This document shows positions 7,430 to 14,382 of a stretch of DNA of 17,359 nucleotides, one piece after another. The DNA lies in the NCBI GenBank assembly GCA_937952095.1, contig CALFYG010000142.1, forward strand, positions 1 through 17,359, given 5' to 3'. Made by a program: the position numbers and the translations under genes. The stretch comes from an uncultured Micrococcales bacterium. Lineage in GTDB: Bacteria > Actinomycetota > Actinomycetes > S36-B12 > UBA10799. The first letter of the stretch is position 1. Each line of letters opens with the position of its first letter. The notes under the pieces were generated by a model. That model searched no databases. It was not told where the DNA came from and saw only the letters and a list, made by a program, of their open reading frames with translations.

Positions 7430-8299
7430 TCAGGGCTCGTCGGGGTCGTAGTCACGGGGGACCACGATCACCGGAACGGGCAGAACCCGCATCATCTTGG
7501 TCGCGGTGCGCCCGATGAACAGCCGTCGCGGCTGCGCAAGCCGGCTGGAACCGACCATGACGAGCTCACTCGGGGAGAACTCGAGGCCGTTCACGGCTTC
7601 CACCAGAGTGCTGCCCTGTCCCACAACCGTCGTGACCGGGCACTCCGCGGGCAATTCCTCCGCAGCCTTCTGCGCGATGGTGGAGATGTGTAGTTCGGCG
7701 AGTTCGGTCCACTCCTTACGCCGCTCCTCGGACCCGGTCTCGCCGACCGCCACCAGTGACATCAAGCGCAGCGGGACCTTCCATTCGCAGGCGGCCTGGA
7801 TCGCGAACTTCACGAGGACCTCGTGCCCCTCGCGGACCCCGGTCGCGCAGGTGATCCGGGTGATGGTCTCTTGCGGCTCGTACTCGGCCGGAGTCAGCGC
7901 CACGGGAACAGATGCGGAGTGCAGGAGAGCGTCAGCGATGCTGCCGAGGCGGACGTGGTGGGAGGTCCCCACGACGATCATGCCCGCCTCGCCTCCCTTG
8001 CCCGGTTCCTCGGCTTTGTCCACCAAGCCTTCGCCGACCGATTCGGCGTTGACCAGATGTCCTTCCGCAGGAACGTCTGCCGGTACCCGGGACAGGCCAT
8101 CCTCGAGCCACTCGCCTGCCTGCTTGCGCAGCTCGGTGTTGTACGCGTGGTCCGGCGAGTACATGTCGAACGTCGGAGCGTCGTCGGGAAGCACCACGAC
8201 CAGGTCGAGATAGGCCCCCGACGATCGGGCCAATGTCGACGCCAGATTGATGGCATCGACGCCGCGCTGTTGGGGTCCGTATCCGACTATGTACCTCAT
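7430..8299 (-). CDS. Universal stress protein, tandem UspA domains
   Basis: A 289-residue cytosolic protein made of two UspA (alpha/beta, ATP-binding type) domains, about 1-137 and 145-283. The ends of both domains carry the nucleotide-loop pattern: GTSHHVRLGSIADALL then VPVAL (111-135) in the first, and GSSRLAQPRRLFIGRTATKM then VPVIVV (250-280) in the second, each keeping the glycine and small residues of G-2x-G-9x-G(S/T) only loosely. Tandem Usp proteins are common in actinobacteria and respond to stress, hypoxia or starvation; the ligand here is not determinable. Translation is probably leaderless: TAGATT on the minus strand ends 8 nt before the ATG at 8299 and there is no Shine-Dalgarno. 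It is divergent from the PuuP-like importer with 74 bp between starts, so the two may be co-regulated. Confidence 0.9.
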   Translation of the reverse strand: MRYIVGYGPQQRGVDAINLASTLARSSGAYLDLVVVLPDDAPTFDMYSPDHAYNTELRKQAGEWLEDGLSRVPADVPAEGHLVNAESVGEGLVDKAEEPGKGGEAGMIVVGTSHHVRLGSIADALLHSASVPVALTPAEYEPQETITRITCATGVREGHEVLVKFAIQAACEWKVPLRLMSLVAVGETGSEERRKEWTELAELHISTIAQKAAEELPAECPVTTVVGQGSTLVEAVNGLEFSPSELVMVGSSRLAQPRRLFIGRTATKMMRVLPVPVIVVPRDYDPDEP

Positions 8300-8307
8300 A
8301 AGTCCGT

Positions 8308-8333
8308 AATCTAGCCCTCCGAAGCCCTATGTT
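8308..8333. promoter_or_regulatory. Overlapping divergent promoters of usp and the PuuP-like gene
   Basis: On the minus strand TAGATT (8313 to 8308) sits 8 nt before the usp ATG. On the plus strand TATGTT (8328-8333) could be the -10 for the importer, whose transcript would then carry a leader of about 35 nt including a GGAGGGAG site (8360-8367). No convincing -35 is visible for either. The two polymerase footprints would overlap. Confidence 0.4.
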
Positions 8334-8373
8334 GAGGCGGTAACGACTTTCCGTTGGGCGGAGGGAGCCCCGC

Positions 8374-9789
8374 ATGGCCGCCGAGGACACGACAAGCGCC
8401 ACTTCTACCGAGGGCAAGTCCGGCCACCTCGCAAGGACGCTCGGACTGTGGGCGATCGTCGGCCTCGGTTTGGGCTACATGACACCCACGGTGGTGTTCG
8501 ACACCTTCGGCATCGTGTCGGAGGAGACCGGCGGAGTTGTCCCGACGGCGTACCTGATGGCGTTGATCGTCATGATGTTCACCGCCATCAGTTATGGCCG
8601 GATGACCCGCGTCTTCCCGTCGGCTGGGTCGGCCTACACCTACACCTCGGCCACGATGAGCCCGAACCTCGGATTCCTCATCGGGTGGGCAGCACTCCTG
8701 GACTACTTGCTGCTGCCGTTGGTCAACGCGCTCATCATCCGTAGTTACATGTACTCGTTCTTCCCGAGTGCGCCGCAATGGATCTGGGTCGTCATCTACG
8801 TTGCGGTCGTCACGACCATGGTCGCGGTAAGCATGACCAACACGTCCCGGATCAACATGATCCTGGTGACGTTCTGCGTGGTCCTGATCGGTGTGTTCTT
8901 CCTCCTGTCGATCCGCGCCCTCATGAACGGGGTGGGCAACGGCACCATCCTCTCGATGGATCCGGCGTGGCATGACGGGGTCGATCTCGGCCTGGTGATC
9001 ACCGGCGCCACGATCGTCGCGTTCTCGTTCATCGGTTTTGACGCGATCACCATGTACACGGAGGAGGCCAAGCAGCCCTCGCTGGTGCCGCGGGCCATCC
9101 TGCTCGCGCTGCTGATCGGTGGCGGGATCTTCTTCGCCGCTGCCTGGTTCACGCAATCGATGTTCCCGGACGTCTCCGACTTCAGTCAGGAGTCACTGGA
9201 GAACAGTGCGTTGCCTGAGATCGCCTTCAACGTGGGTGGTCAGCTCTTCAAGATATTGCTCACGGCCGCGGCCTTCGCCGCCACGATGGCCTCGAGCCTG
9301 TCGTCGCACGCCTCGGTCTCGCGACTGCTCTACGTCATGGGACGCAACGGACGTGGACCGGTGTCCCGATTCTTCGGCTACGTACACCCGACGTTCCAGA
9401 CGCCGGCCTACGCCATCATCTTCGTGGGAATCGTCTCGTTGGGCGCCATCGCCTTCAACCTGGACTTCATCGCTTCCCTGATCAACTTCGGGGCCCTGAT
9501 CGCGTTCACCTTCGTCAACCTCACGGTGATCGTGTTCTTCGCCTACCGGCAGCGGGAGGTCAAGAGCGCGCGTGACATCTGGCGCAACATCGTCCTGCCG
9601 GGGATCGGCGTGGCGCTGACCGTACTGCTCTGGGTGTACCTGTCGGCGGAGTCGACCCGTTACGGAATCATCTGGTTCGCGATCGGCGTCGTCGTGCTCC
9701 TGTGGATCACGCGCTTCTTCCGCAAGCCGATGACCATCAACCTGGGTGAGGAAGTGCCGGATGAGGCGCCCGCCACTAAGGCCGACTGA
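8374..9789 (+). CDS. puuP: APC-superfamily permease, PuuP-like (putrescine/amine importer)
   Basis: Cytoplasmic-membrane, proton-coupled amino acid/polyamine permease of 471 residues with about 12 hydrophobic segments. The order of conserved stretches follows E. coli putrescine importer PuuP as I recall it: TPTVVFDTFGIVSEETGG (37-54), a FTAISYGRMTRVFPSAGSAY run, GWAALLDYLLLPLVNALI, GATIVAFSFIGFDAITMYTEE (the APC helix-6 region), LPEIAFNVGGQLF, SSHASVSRLLYVMGRNGRGP, FGYVHPTFQTPAYA and LINFGALIAFTFVNLTVIVF. The first 15 residues are polar and variable. GGAGGGAG six nt before the ATG fixes the start. No puu catabolic genes are adjacent, so the substrate may be another amine or amino acid. Expression may be tied to the divergent stress protein. 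A strong hairpin follows. Confidence 0.87.
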   Translation: MAAEDTTSATSTEGKSGHLARTLGLWAIVGLGLGYMTPTVVFDTFGIVSEETGGVVPTAYLMALIVMMFTAISYGRMTRVFPSAGSAYTYTSATMSPNLGFLIGWAALLDYLLLPLVNALIIRSYMYSFFPSAPQWIWVVIYVAVVTTMVAVSMTNTSRINMILVTFCVVLIGVFFLLSIRALMNGVGNGTILSMDPAWHDGVDLGLVITGATIVAFSFIGFDAITMYTEEAKQPSLVPRAILLALLIGGGIFFAAAWFTQSMFPDVSDFSQESLENSALPEIAFNVGGQLFKILLTAAAFAATMASSLSSHASVSRLLYVMGRNGRGPVSRFFGYVHPTFQTPAYAIIFVGIVSLGAIAFNLDFIASLINFGALIAFTFVNLTVIVFFAYRQREVKSARDIWRNIVLPGIGVALTVLLWVYLSAESTRYGIIWFAIGVVVLLWITRFFRKPMTINLGEEVPDEAPATKAD

Positions 9790-9808
9790 GCGGGCGGCGC
9801 ACGGCAAC

Positions 9809-9836
9809 ATCCCGATCAGCCTGCGACTGTCGGGAT
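9809..9836 (+). terminator. Terminator hairpin after the PuuP-like gene
   Basis: ATCCCGA (9809-9815) pairs with TCGGGAT (9830-9836) and CAG (9817-9819) with CTG (9827-9829), giving a 10-bp stem with one bulged T and a 7-nt loop, 19 bp after the stop codon. Only a short TCTAT follows rather than a T-run, as is usual in high-GC hosts. Confidence 0.7.
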
Positions 9837-10181
9837 TCTATGCGCGCCAGGTCCTGGCGCCATCTGGGTCAAGGGTCGTCGAGGCTCGTGCGGAAGACGC
9901 GGCGCCGCGGGCTTGTCCACTCCAGCGCCTCTCCCTGCAGCCACAAGCGCCCGCCGACGACGCCAAGGTCGTGGACTTCGTCACTGCACGCAACGGTGCC
10001 GGCGGCGTGCCGTCCGGTCAGGCTGAAAGCACCGTCCCGACTGGTGGTGGTTTCACGGGCTCCGGAGCAAGGGGTCCGTGACGTAGCGACATCGGGGTGG
10101 TTCTCCGACCGCTGGCACGATCGACCAAGCAGACCAAGCGGCTCGACCACCGCCAGGGTGGCGTGTCGCGGCGGGTAAGTA

Positions 10182-10231
10182 GCTGGGGCAGTAGACTCCC
10201 AGCCTCCGCCCAAATCTGCTGCCCTGTGAGG
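10182..10231 (+). promoter_or_regulatory. Promoter of the serine hydrolase gene with a palindrome around its -10
   Basis: TAGACT (10192-10197) fits the TAnnnT -10. It lies inside an inverted repeat, GCTGGG (10182-10187) and CCCAGC (10198-10203), so a repressor bound there would cover the -10. A weak GTGAGG site (10226-10231) sits 4 nt before the ATG at 10236. No clear -35. Confidence 0.4.
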
Positions 10232-10235
10232 CCCC

Positions 10236-11504
10236 ATGCGACGTAACCGCTCGATCGTGATCACTGCGTTCATAGCTGTGGCGGCGTTAGCAGGGTGTTC
10301 ATCATCCGGGGATCCGGTGGCGTCACCATCGTCGTCGGCGGCGACGGCGACGGCGTATCAGGCCGCTTTGGAACAGCAGATCCCCGAACTGATGAAGGCC
10401 AACGCGATTCCGGGGGTGGGGGTGCTCATCCGCTCGCGTGAGCAGGGTGACTGGCAGGCGACGTTCGGCACCGCGGAACTGGACGCGGAGGTGCCGGTGA
10501 CGATGGATGACACGTTCCGCATCGGCAGCAACACCAAGACCATGACCTCAACGGTCATCCTGCAACTCGCGCAGGAGGGCAAACTCGCCCTCGACGACCC
10601 GATCTCGAAGTACGTCGACGGCGTGCCCAACGGTGATGAGATCACCATCGCCCAACTGTCGGAGATGCGCAGCGGTCTGGTGAGTTACACCTTCGACAAG
10701 AAGTTCAACGAGACCCTGGACAAGGACCCACAGAAGGCCTGGACCCCGCAGGAGCTGTTGGACATCGGGTTGTCCAAGAAGCCGACTGCGCAGCCAGGCA
10801 CGGAGTACGACTACAGCAACACCAACATCGTCCTGCTCGGCGTGGTCGTCGAGAAACTCACCGGTATGTCCGCCACGCAGGCGTTCGAGGAGCGGATCTT
10901 CAAGCCGCTGGGCCTGAGCCGCACCTCATTGCCGGTCAACACCGAATCCGCGCTTCCGGATCCTCACCCGCAGGGCTACCAGTTCGGCACCAACGTGCAG
11001 ACCATCGAGTCCTACGCTGTGCCCAAGGCTGATCTGCCGGCGGCTTTGGACGGGAGCCTCGCACCGCTCAACTACACGGACTCCAACCCGTCTTGGGCCT
11101 GGACCGCCGGTGGGGCCATTTCCACCGCTGAGGACCTTGCGACGTACGCCGAAGCCCTGGTTGATGGTGGGCTGCTCGATGCCGAGATGCAGCAGACCCG
11201 GATGGACAGTCTGCAGCCGATCGCTCCCGGCGCTCCGGTCAGCTACGGCCTCGGCATCGCGCAGTTCGCCCCTGATCTTTACGGACACGACGGCCAACTG
11301 CCCGGGTTCTCCTCGTTCATGGCACGTGATGCCAAGGCGGGCAACACCATCATCATCTTCGCCAACCTCTCGGCCTCGCCGGTCGATGGTGAGAACGCCG
11401 CTGTGGTTTTGGGCAAGGCAGTCATCGGGGCGCTTTACGGTTCGTCTGCGGTGCCCGGCGGTGATCCCGCGGGCGCATCTGCCGGCGCCACACCGAGCGG
11501 CTGA
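10236..11504 (+). CDS. Lipoprotein serine hydrolase, beta-lactamase / DD-peptidase family (PF00144)
   Basis: Penicillin-recognising serine hydrolase of 422 residues, anchored outside the membrane. Residues 1-20 are a lipoprotein signal ending in the lipobox LAGC with lipidated C21, followed by a Ser/Ala/Pro-rich linker (22-45). The catalytic set is complete: nucleophile S98 and K101 in SNTK, Y193-S194-N195 in the YxN motif, and H351-D352-G353 in the third (KTG-equivalent) motif. This class B-like group includes D-alanyl-D-alanine carboxypeptidases, esterases and aminopeptidases; HxG rather than KTG points away from a resistance beta-lactamase. The C-terminal 30 residues are again Gly/Ala/Ser-rich and probably disordered. 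It appears monocistronic, with a promoter upstream and a hairpin downstream before the convergent tetR. Likely role: cell-wall peptide trimming or an exported esterase activity; substrate unproven. Confidence 0.9.
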   Translation: MRRNRSIVITAFIAVAALAGCSSSGDPVASPSSSAATATAYQAALEQQIPELMKANAIPGVGVLIRSREQGDWQATFGTAELDAEVPVTMDDTFRIGSNTKTMTSTVILQLAQEGKLALDDPISKYVDGVPNGDEITIAQLSEMRSGLVSYTFDKKFNETLDKDPQKAWTPQELLDIGLSKKPTAQPGTEYDYSNTNIVLLGVVVEKLTGMSATQAFEERIFKPLGLSRTSLPVNTESALPDPHPQGYQFGTNVQTIESYAVPKADLPAALDGSLAPLNYTDSNPSWAWTAGGAISTAEDLATYAEALVDGGLLDAEMQQTRMDSLQPIAPGAPVSYGLGIAQFAPDLYGHDGQLPGFSSFMARDAKAGNTIIIFANLSASPVDGENAAVVLGKAVIGALYGSSAVPGGDPAGASAGATPSG

Positions 11505-11576
11505 CGAGTTCCCGGCGACAGTCTTCGCGGAGGTTGGCCGCGGCCCTTTGACCGTCTCGTTCGTCAACTGTTGTGG

Positions 11577-11599
11577 GTGTGGGGTCTGCCTCCCCGCAC
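11577..11599. terminator. Hairpin between convergent serine hydrolase and tetR genes
   Basis: GTGTGGGG (11577-11584) pairs with CCCCGCAC (11592-11599) across a 7-nt loop, 8 bp with one G-T pair. It lies in the 164-bp gap between two converging genes and could terminate either. No T-run follows. Confidence 0.45.
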
Positions 11600-11668
11600 A
11601 GATGGGTACTGGCGCGCCATGCCGATGATGACGAAGGCGAAAGCGCGGGGCTGAGTACTCTCATTTCT

Positions 11669-12229
11669 TCAGCCGGCGAGGGCGTCCAAGCGCGCTCTGA
11701 CCTGCGCGAGCAGCGCAGGCCGCACGGGCGGTAGTCCTAGGACCAGACTGCTCCACCAGCCGTCCACGGCCAACCGAACCAGGGTAGCGTCCGCCGGAGC
11801 GATCCCGTCCTTCTCGAGCCTCGCCTGCCACCGCGAGTACGCGTCCCGCATGGGGTCGAGCAGAGTCGGATCGAGGGCGAGTGCGCCGAGTAAGGCCGTG
11901 CTGAGCGGGTCGCTGCCCGGTTTGGCCGTGCGGGCGTCCCCCATCGTCACCTGGATGTAGGCGCGCGTGAAAGCGCCGGGTGTCGTGTTCGCTGAGGCCT
12001 CTGCCAGGGCGGAATCGACGCGAGCGATGGCACGCTCCACGAGCGCCGCCGCCAGTTTGTCCTTGCTGGGGAAGTGGTAGAGCAGACCCCCCTTACTCAC
12101 CCCTGCCTCTGCGGCCACCGCGTCGAGGGTGAGGGCCAGTGCTCCATGCTCGACGACCAGCTTCTCAGCGGCATCCAGCAGGCGGTCACGTGTAGTCGTG
12201 CTGGGGGCCGGTGTTGACTTCGGGCTCAT
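11669..12229 (-). CDS. TetR/AcrR family transcriptional repressor of the SMR operon
   Basis: 186-residue one-component regulator. The N-terminal DNA-binding domain spans about 13-60: RDRLLDAAEKLVVEHGALAL, then LDAVAAEAGVSKGGLLYHFP, the helix-turn-helix with the TetR-typical YHFxSK motif (51-56). The C-terminal ligand domain (about 75-186) is helical and resembles the C-terminal domains of drug-pump regulators. A ligand, probably a cation or drug-like molecule, would release it from DNA. The ATG at 12229 is preceded by TACAGT 8 nt upstream on the minus strand and no Shine-Dalgarno, so translation is probably leaderless. That -10 lies inside the tandem operator (12239-12274), so the protein should repress itself as well as the divergent efflux operon. 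Position and operator make the regulatory link strong, though inferred. Confidence 0.92.
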   Translation of the reverse strand: MSPKSTPAPSTTTRDRLLDAAEKLVVEHGALALTLDAVAAEAGVSKGGLLYHFPSKDKLAAALVERAIARVDSALAEASANTTPGAFTRAYIQVTMGDARTAKPGSDPLSTALLGALALDPTLLDPMRDAYSRWQARLEKDGIAPADATLVRLAVDGWWSSLVLGLPPVRPALLAQVRARLDALAG

Positions 12230-12237
12230 ACCGACTT

Positions 12238-12243
12238 ACTGTA
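12238..12243 (-). promoter_or_regulatory. Leaderless-type -10 box (TACAGT) of tetR
   Basis: TACAGT on the minus strand ends 8 nt before the ATG at 12229 and overlaps the outer end of the operator, consistent with autorepression. Confidence 0.5.
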
Positions 12244-12274
12244 CCGTCCAGACGGACTGTACCGTCTGGACGGT
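12239..12274. promoter_or_regulatory. TetR operator: 18-bp tandem repeat that is also a 13-bp perfect inverted repeat
   Basis: Two 18-bp units run head to tail, 12239-12256 and 12257-12274, differing at the central CA/TG and the last base. Because the central CCGTCcaGACGG and CCGTCtgGACGG are reverse complements, the pair also forms a perfect 13-bp inverted repeat, ACCGTCCAGACGG (12243-12255) with CCGTCTGGACGGT (12262-12274), around a 6-bp spacer. Each unit is itself a near-palindrome suited to one TetR dimer; two dimers 18 bp apart fit the DNA between tetR and the SMR gene. A GGAGG site (12281-12285) for the SMR gene follows at once. Confidence 0.85.
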
Positions 12275-12289
12275 TAAGTAGGAGGATGT

Positions 12290-12613
12290 ATGGCGTGGCT
12301 GCTCTTGGGCCTGGCGATCGTCGCTGAGGTCGCCGGCACCCTGTCCTTGAAGGCAAGCGTGGGCTTCACGAAGCTTGTGCCATCAGTGGGTGTCGTGCTG
12401 GGCTACGCGGTCGCCTTCGCCATGCTCGGTCTGGCACTTCGCACGATCCCGGTCGGTGTCTCATACGCGGTTTGGTCAGGTCTCGGCACGGTGGGTGCGG
12501 CAGTCGGCGCCCTTGTGATCTTCGGGGAGTCGCTGCCGTGGCAGGCGATTGCCGGTATCGCAGTCGTTGTCGTCGGCGTCCTCATGATCACACTGGCCGA
12601 GGTGGGGCACTGA
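12290..12613 (+). CDS. Small multidrug resistance (SMR) efflux protein, Qac/EmrE type
   Basis: 107-residue, four-helix proton antiporter that works as an antiparallel dimer in the cytoplasmic membrane and exports cationic compounds. Hydrophobic helices lie at about 2-21, 30-50, 57-78 and 84-103. The essential proton/substrate glutamate is E13 in AEVAGT; Y59 and W62 in SYAVWSGLG match EmrE Y60 and W63 with a one-residue offset. The GFTKL motif (25-29) is also kept. These features favour the Qac/EmrE branch over guanidinium-exporting Gdx/SugE. GGAGG five nt upstream fixes the ATG at 12290. The stop overlaps the next start (TGATG), so it is translationally coupled to the DUF5360 gene. Control is by the divergent TetR through the tandem operator. 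Substrate is unknown; with the downstream oxygenase it may be a metabolite rather than a drug. Confidence 0.93.
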   Translation: MAWLLLGLAIVAEVAGTLSLKASVGFTKLVPSVGVVLGYAVAFAMLGLALRTIPVGVSYAVWSGLGTVGAAVGALVIFGESLPWQAIAGIAVVVVGVLMITLAEVGH

Positions 12614-13071
12614 TGGCCCTTGTGCGCACCGACGACGCACTGCTGCGTCGCACCGCATGGCTCATGCTCGTGACCGACGTGGGGTTCCTCGTGTACTGGG
12701 CGTTGATCGCCACACGGGCTCTGCCGGCGGAGCAGATGTTCGCCAATTACGACGACCCGTTCGTGGCGGCGTGGAACTGGTCGTTCCTGCCGTTGGACGT
12801 CCTCGCCTCGCTGACCGGGTTCCTGGCGCTTCGAGCGCTTCACCTGGGTCGCTCGGGAGCCGCTGTACTGCTCCCGATCTCCCTGACCCTGACCGCCACG
12901 GCAGGCGGCATGGCTCTTGCCTTCTGGACGCTGACCGGTGACTTCGAACTGTCCTGGTGGGTGCCCAATGCCTACCTGATGATCTTCCCGCTGCCGCTGC
13001 TCCTGCGTCTTGTTCGTCGACCGCTCGGGGCACCCGACCTTCGCCAACCCACCCAACACCCATCCCAGTAA
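12613..13071 (+). CDS. DUF5360 (YvaD-like) integral membrane protein
   Basis: 152 residues with four hydrophobic helices at about 14-34, 56-76, 84-106 and 115-135 and a basic, Pro-rich tail. The stretch TDVGFLVYWALIAT followed by NYDDPFVAAWNWSFLPLDVL (45-64) matches my memory of the YvaD/DUF5360 family; biochemical function is not known. The ATG at 12613 overlaps the SMR stop by one base, and the frame's longer upstream extension lies inside the SMR gene and is not real. In Bacillus, as I recall, yvaD sits with an SMR gene (yvaE) and a TetR gene (yvaF), the same trio seen here, suggesting the protein supports or modulates the SMR pump. Its stop codon overlaps the AAGGAG site of the next gene. 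Confidence 0.82.
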   Translation: MALVRTDDALLRRTAWLMLVTDVGFLVYWALIATRALPAEQMFANYDDPFVAAWNWSFLPLDVLASLTGFLALRALHLGRSGAAVLLPISLTLTATAGGMALAFWTLTGDFELSWWVPNAYLMIFPLPLLLRLVRRPLGAPDLRQPTQHPSQ

Positions 13072-13081
13072 GGAGAAAGCA

Positions 13082-14359
13082 ATGCCCCAACCACGACGCT
13101 TCCGTCCGGATGACGTTGTCGCCTTCACCGATCCCACGACGGGCTCAGGGGAGGTGCGGATATGGGAGGACGGGCTCGGCCAAGACGGAGGTCCCTTCGT
13201 CCTGCTCGTGGAGGACCCTCCCCACAAGACCCGCCCCATGCACCATCATCACGGCGACATCCTCTACCTCTACATCAAGGGCGAGCACCATATCGAGGGC
13301 GAAGGAACCTACCGAGCAGGCGACGTGCGCTGGGTCCCTGGCGGTCATGCATACGGGCCCGAGGTCACAGGACCCGATGGTGGCGCATGGTGGGTCCTGT
13401 CGTACACCGATCCGCTGCCCATCGACCACCTCGACGAGTCCGGGGCGCCGATCATGTCGACCACATCGACTCCCGAGGGCGCACCGGCACAGCCGGTGGT
13501 CAGCCAGACCCCCGACATTCCCCACTTCGCCACGCCATACGACTGGGCAGCGATCGACGCGGCAGTGCGACTACGCGGCGCCGCCGTCGTCGAGGGTTTG
13601 ATGTCCGAGGATCTGGCCGCGAGGACGAACGCAGAGATCGACACGTGGCTTCGTGACCACAACGGCGAGGCGCTGCCGCACAGCGGCTCGGTGTTGTACG
13701 ACGCCTTCCTCGGTCACCGCACACTGCGCCTGCACGGTCTGGTGGAGAAGCTGCCCTCGGCCGGACCTGACCTCGTGGGCCACCCGCAGATCACGGCGTG
13801 GGCGGAAAGGATGCTCAGCGCACGATGCGCGACCATCCAACTCAACGCCGGCGAACTGATCGAGATCGGACCCGGTGAGCCCGCGCAGTTCCAGCATCGC
13901 GACAGCGATTCGTGGCCGCATCTGCCGGTCACCGAGAGTCCAGTGATCGTCAACGCGATCGTCGCACTTTCGGACTTCACGGTGGAGAACGGCGCCACGA
14001 ATGTGGCTCTCGACTCGGTGCTGTGGGACCCGTCACGACGCGCGAAGCCTGAGGAGATGTCGCACGCCGAGATGCGGGCCGGAGATGTCCTGCTTTTCCG
14101 GGGGGATGCACTTCATGGCGGAGGTGCGAACACCACGACCGATGAGTCGCGCAGGGCGGTCTCGCTCAGCTATGTGGTGGGGTGGCTGCGACCGGTGGAG
14201 AACCACTACCTGAACGTGCCCGCCAGCACCGTCGCCCGTCAGGAGCCGTCAGTGCAGCGTCTGCTCGGCTACGAAGCGCACGACGCCACCACCCGCGGAG
14301 GCGGCTTCGTCGGCCTGTATGAGAACGGTGACCCTCACACGTTCTTGGAGTCTGTCTGA
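13082..14359 (+). CDS. Two-domain oxygenase: N-terminal cupin fused to a phytanoyl-CoA dioxygenase (PhyH)-like domain
   Basis: 425 residues. Residues about 35-110 form a cupin: the first motif has the histidine cluster HHHHGDILYLYIKGEHHIEG (54-73) and the second AGDVRWVPGGHAYGPE (79-94), with H54-H57 and H89 as likely metal ligands. A Thr/Pro/Ala-rich linker (125-145) leads to a PhyH-type Fe(II)/2-oxoglutarate oxygenase domain (about 148-425) with the facial triad H272-x-D274 in FQHRDSDSW and distal H345 in GDALHGGG, and R357/R358 positioned to hold 2-oxoglutarate. Such enzymes hydroxylate small molecules using O2. The start follows AAGGAG (13070-13075), which overlaps the previous stop, so it belongs to the SMR operon. 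An in-frame ATG at codon 125, at the linker, could yield the PhyH domain alone. The fusion is unusual to me; the substrate is unknown, plausibly what the flanking pumps export. Confidence 0.85.
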   Translation: MPQPRRFRPDDVVAFTDPTTGSGEVRIWEDGLGQDGGPFVLLVEDPPHKTRPMHHHHGDILYLYIKGEHHIEGEGTYRAGDVRWVPGGHAYGPEVTGPDGGAWWVLSYTDPLPIDHLDESGAPIMSTTSTPEGAPAQPVVSQTPDIPHFATPYDWAAIDAAVRLRGAAVVEGLMSEDLAARTNAEIDTWLRDHNGEALPHSGSVLYDAFLGHRTLRLHGLVEKLPSAGPDLVGHPQITAWAERMLSARCATIQLNAGELIEIGPGEPAQFQHRDSDSWPHLPVTESPVIVNAIVALSDFTVENGATNVALDSVLWDPSRRAKPEEMSHAEMRAGDVLLFRGDALHGGGANTTTDESRRAVSLSYVVGWLRPVENHYLNVPASTVARQEPSVQRLLGYEAHDATTRGGGFVGLYENGDPHTFLESV

Positions 14360-14382
14360 ACGAGGCGTCGGGCGGTGCGGCA

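Larger units (their letters stand above)
9790..10235. other. 446-bp region between puuP-like and serine hydrolase genes, with a possible minus-strand coding remnant
   Basis: After the hairpin at 9809-9836, a minus-strand open frame runs from a possible GTG at 10150 down to a stop at 9869 (93 codons). Its last 40 codons, including VHDLGVVGGRLWLQGEALEW, have about 80% GC3 by eye and look coding; the upstream part looks less so, and there is no ribosome binding site. I recognise no family. It may be the decayed end of a gene. The right end holds the hydrolase promoter with its flanking palindrome. No RNA gene seen. Confidence 0.4.

Noticed and set aside
8311..9156. 281-codon minus-strand frame opposite the permease
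   Set aside because: Highly charged, low-complexity translation typical of the antisense frame of a membrane-protein gene.
10236..11504. Antibiotic-resistance beta-lactamase
   Set aside because: SxxK, YxN and HxG with a lipobox fit the broad serine hydrolase/DD-peptidase group; nothing points to a resistance enzyme.
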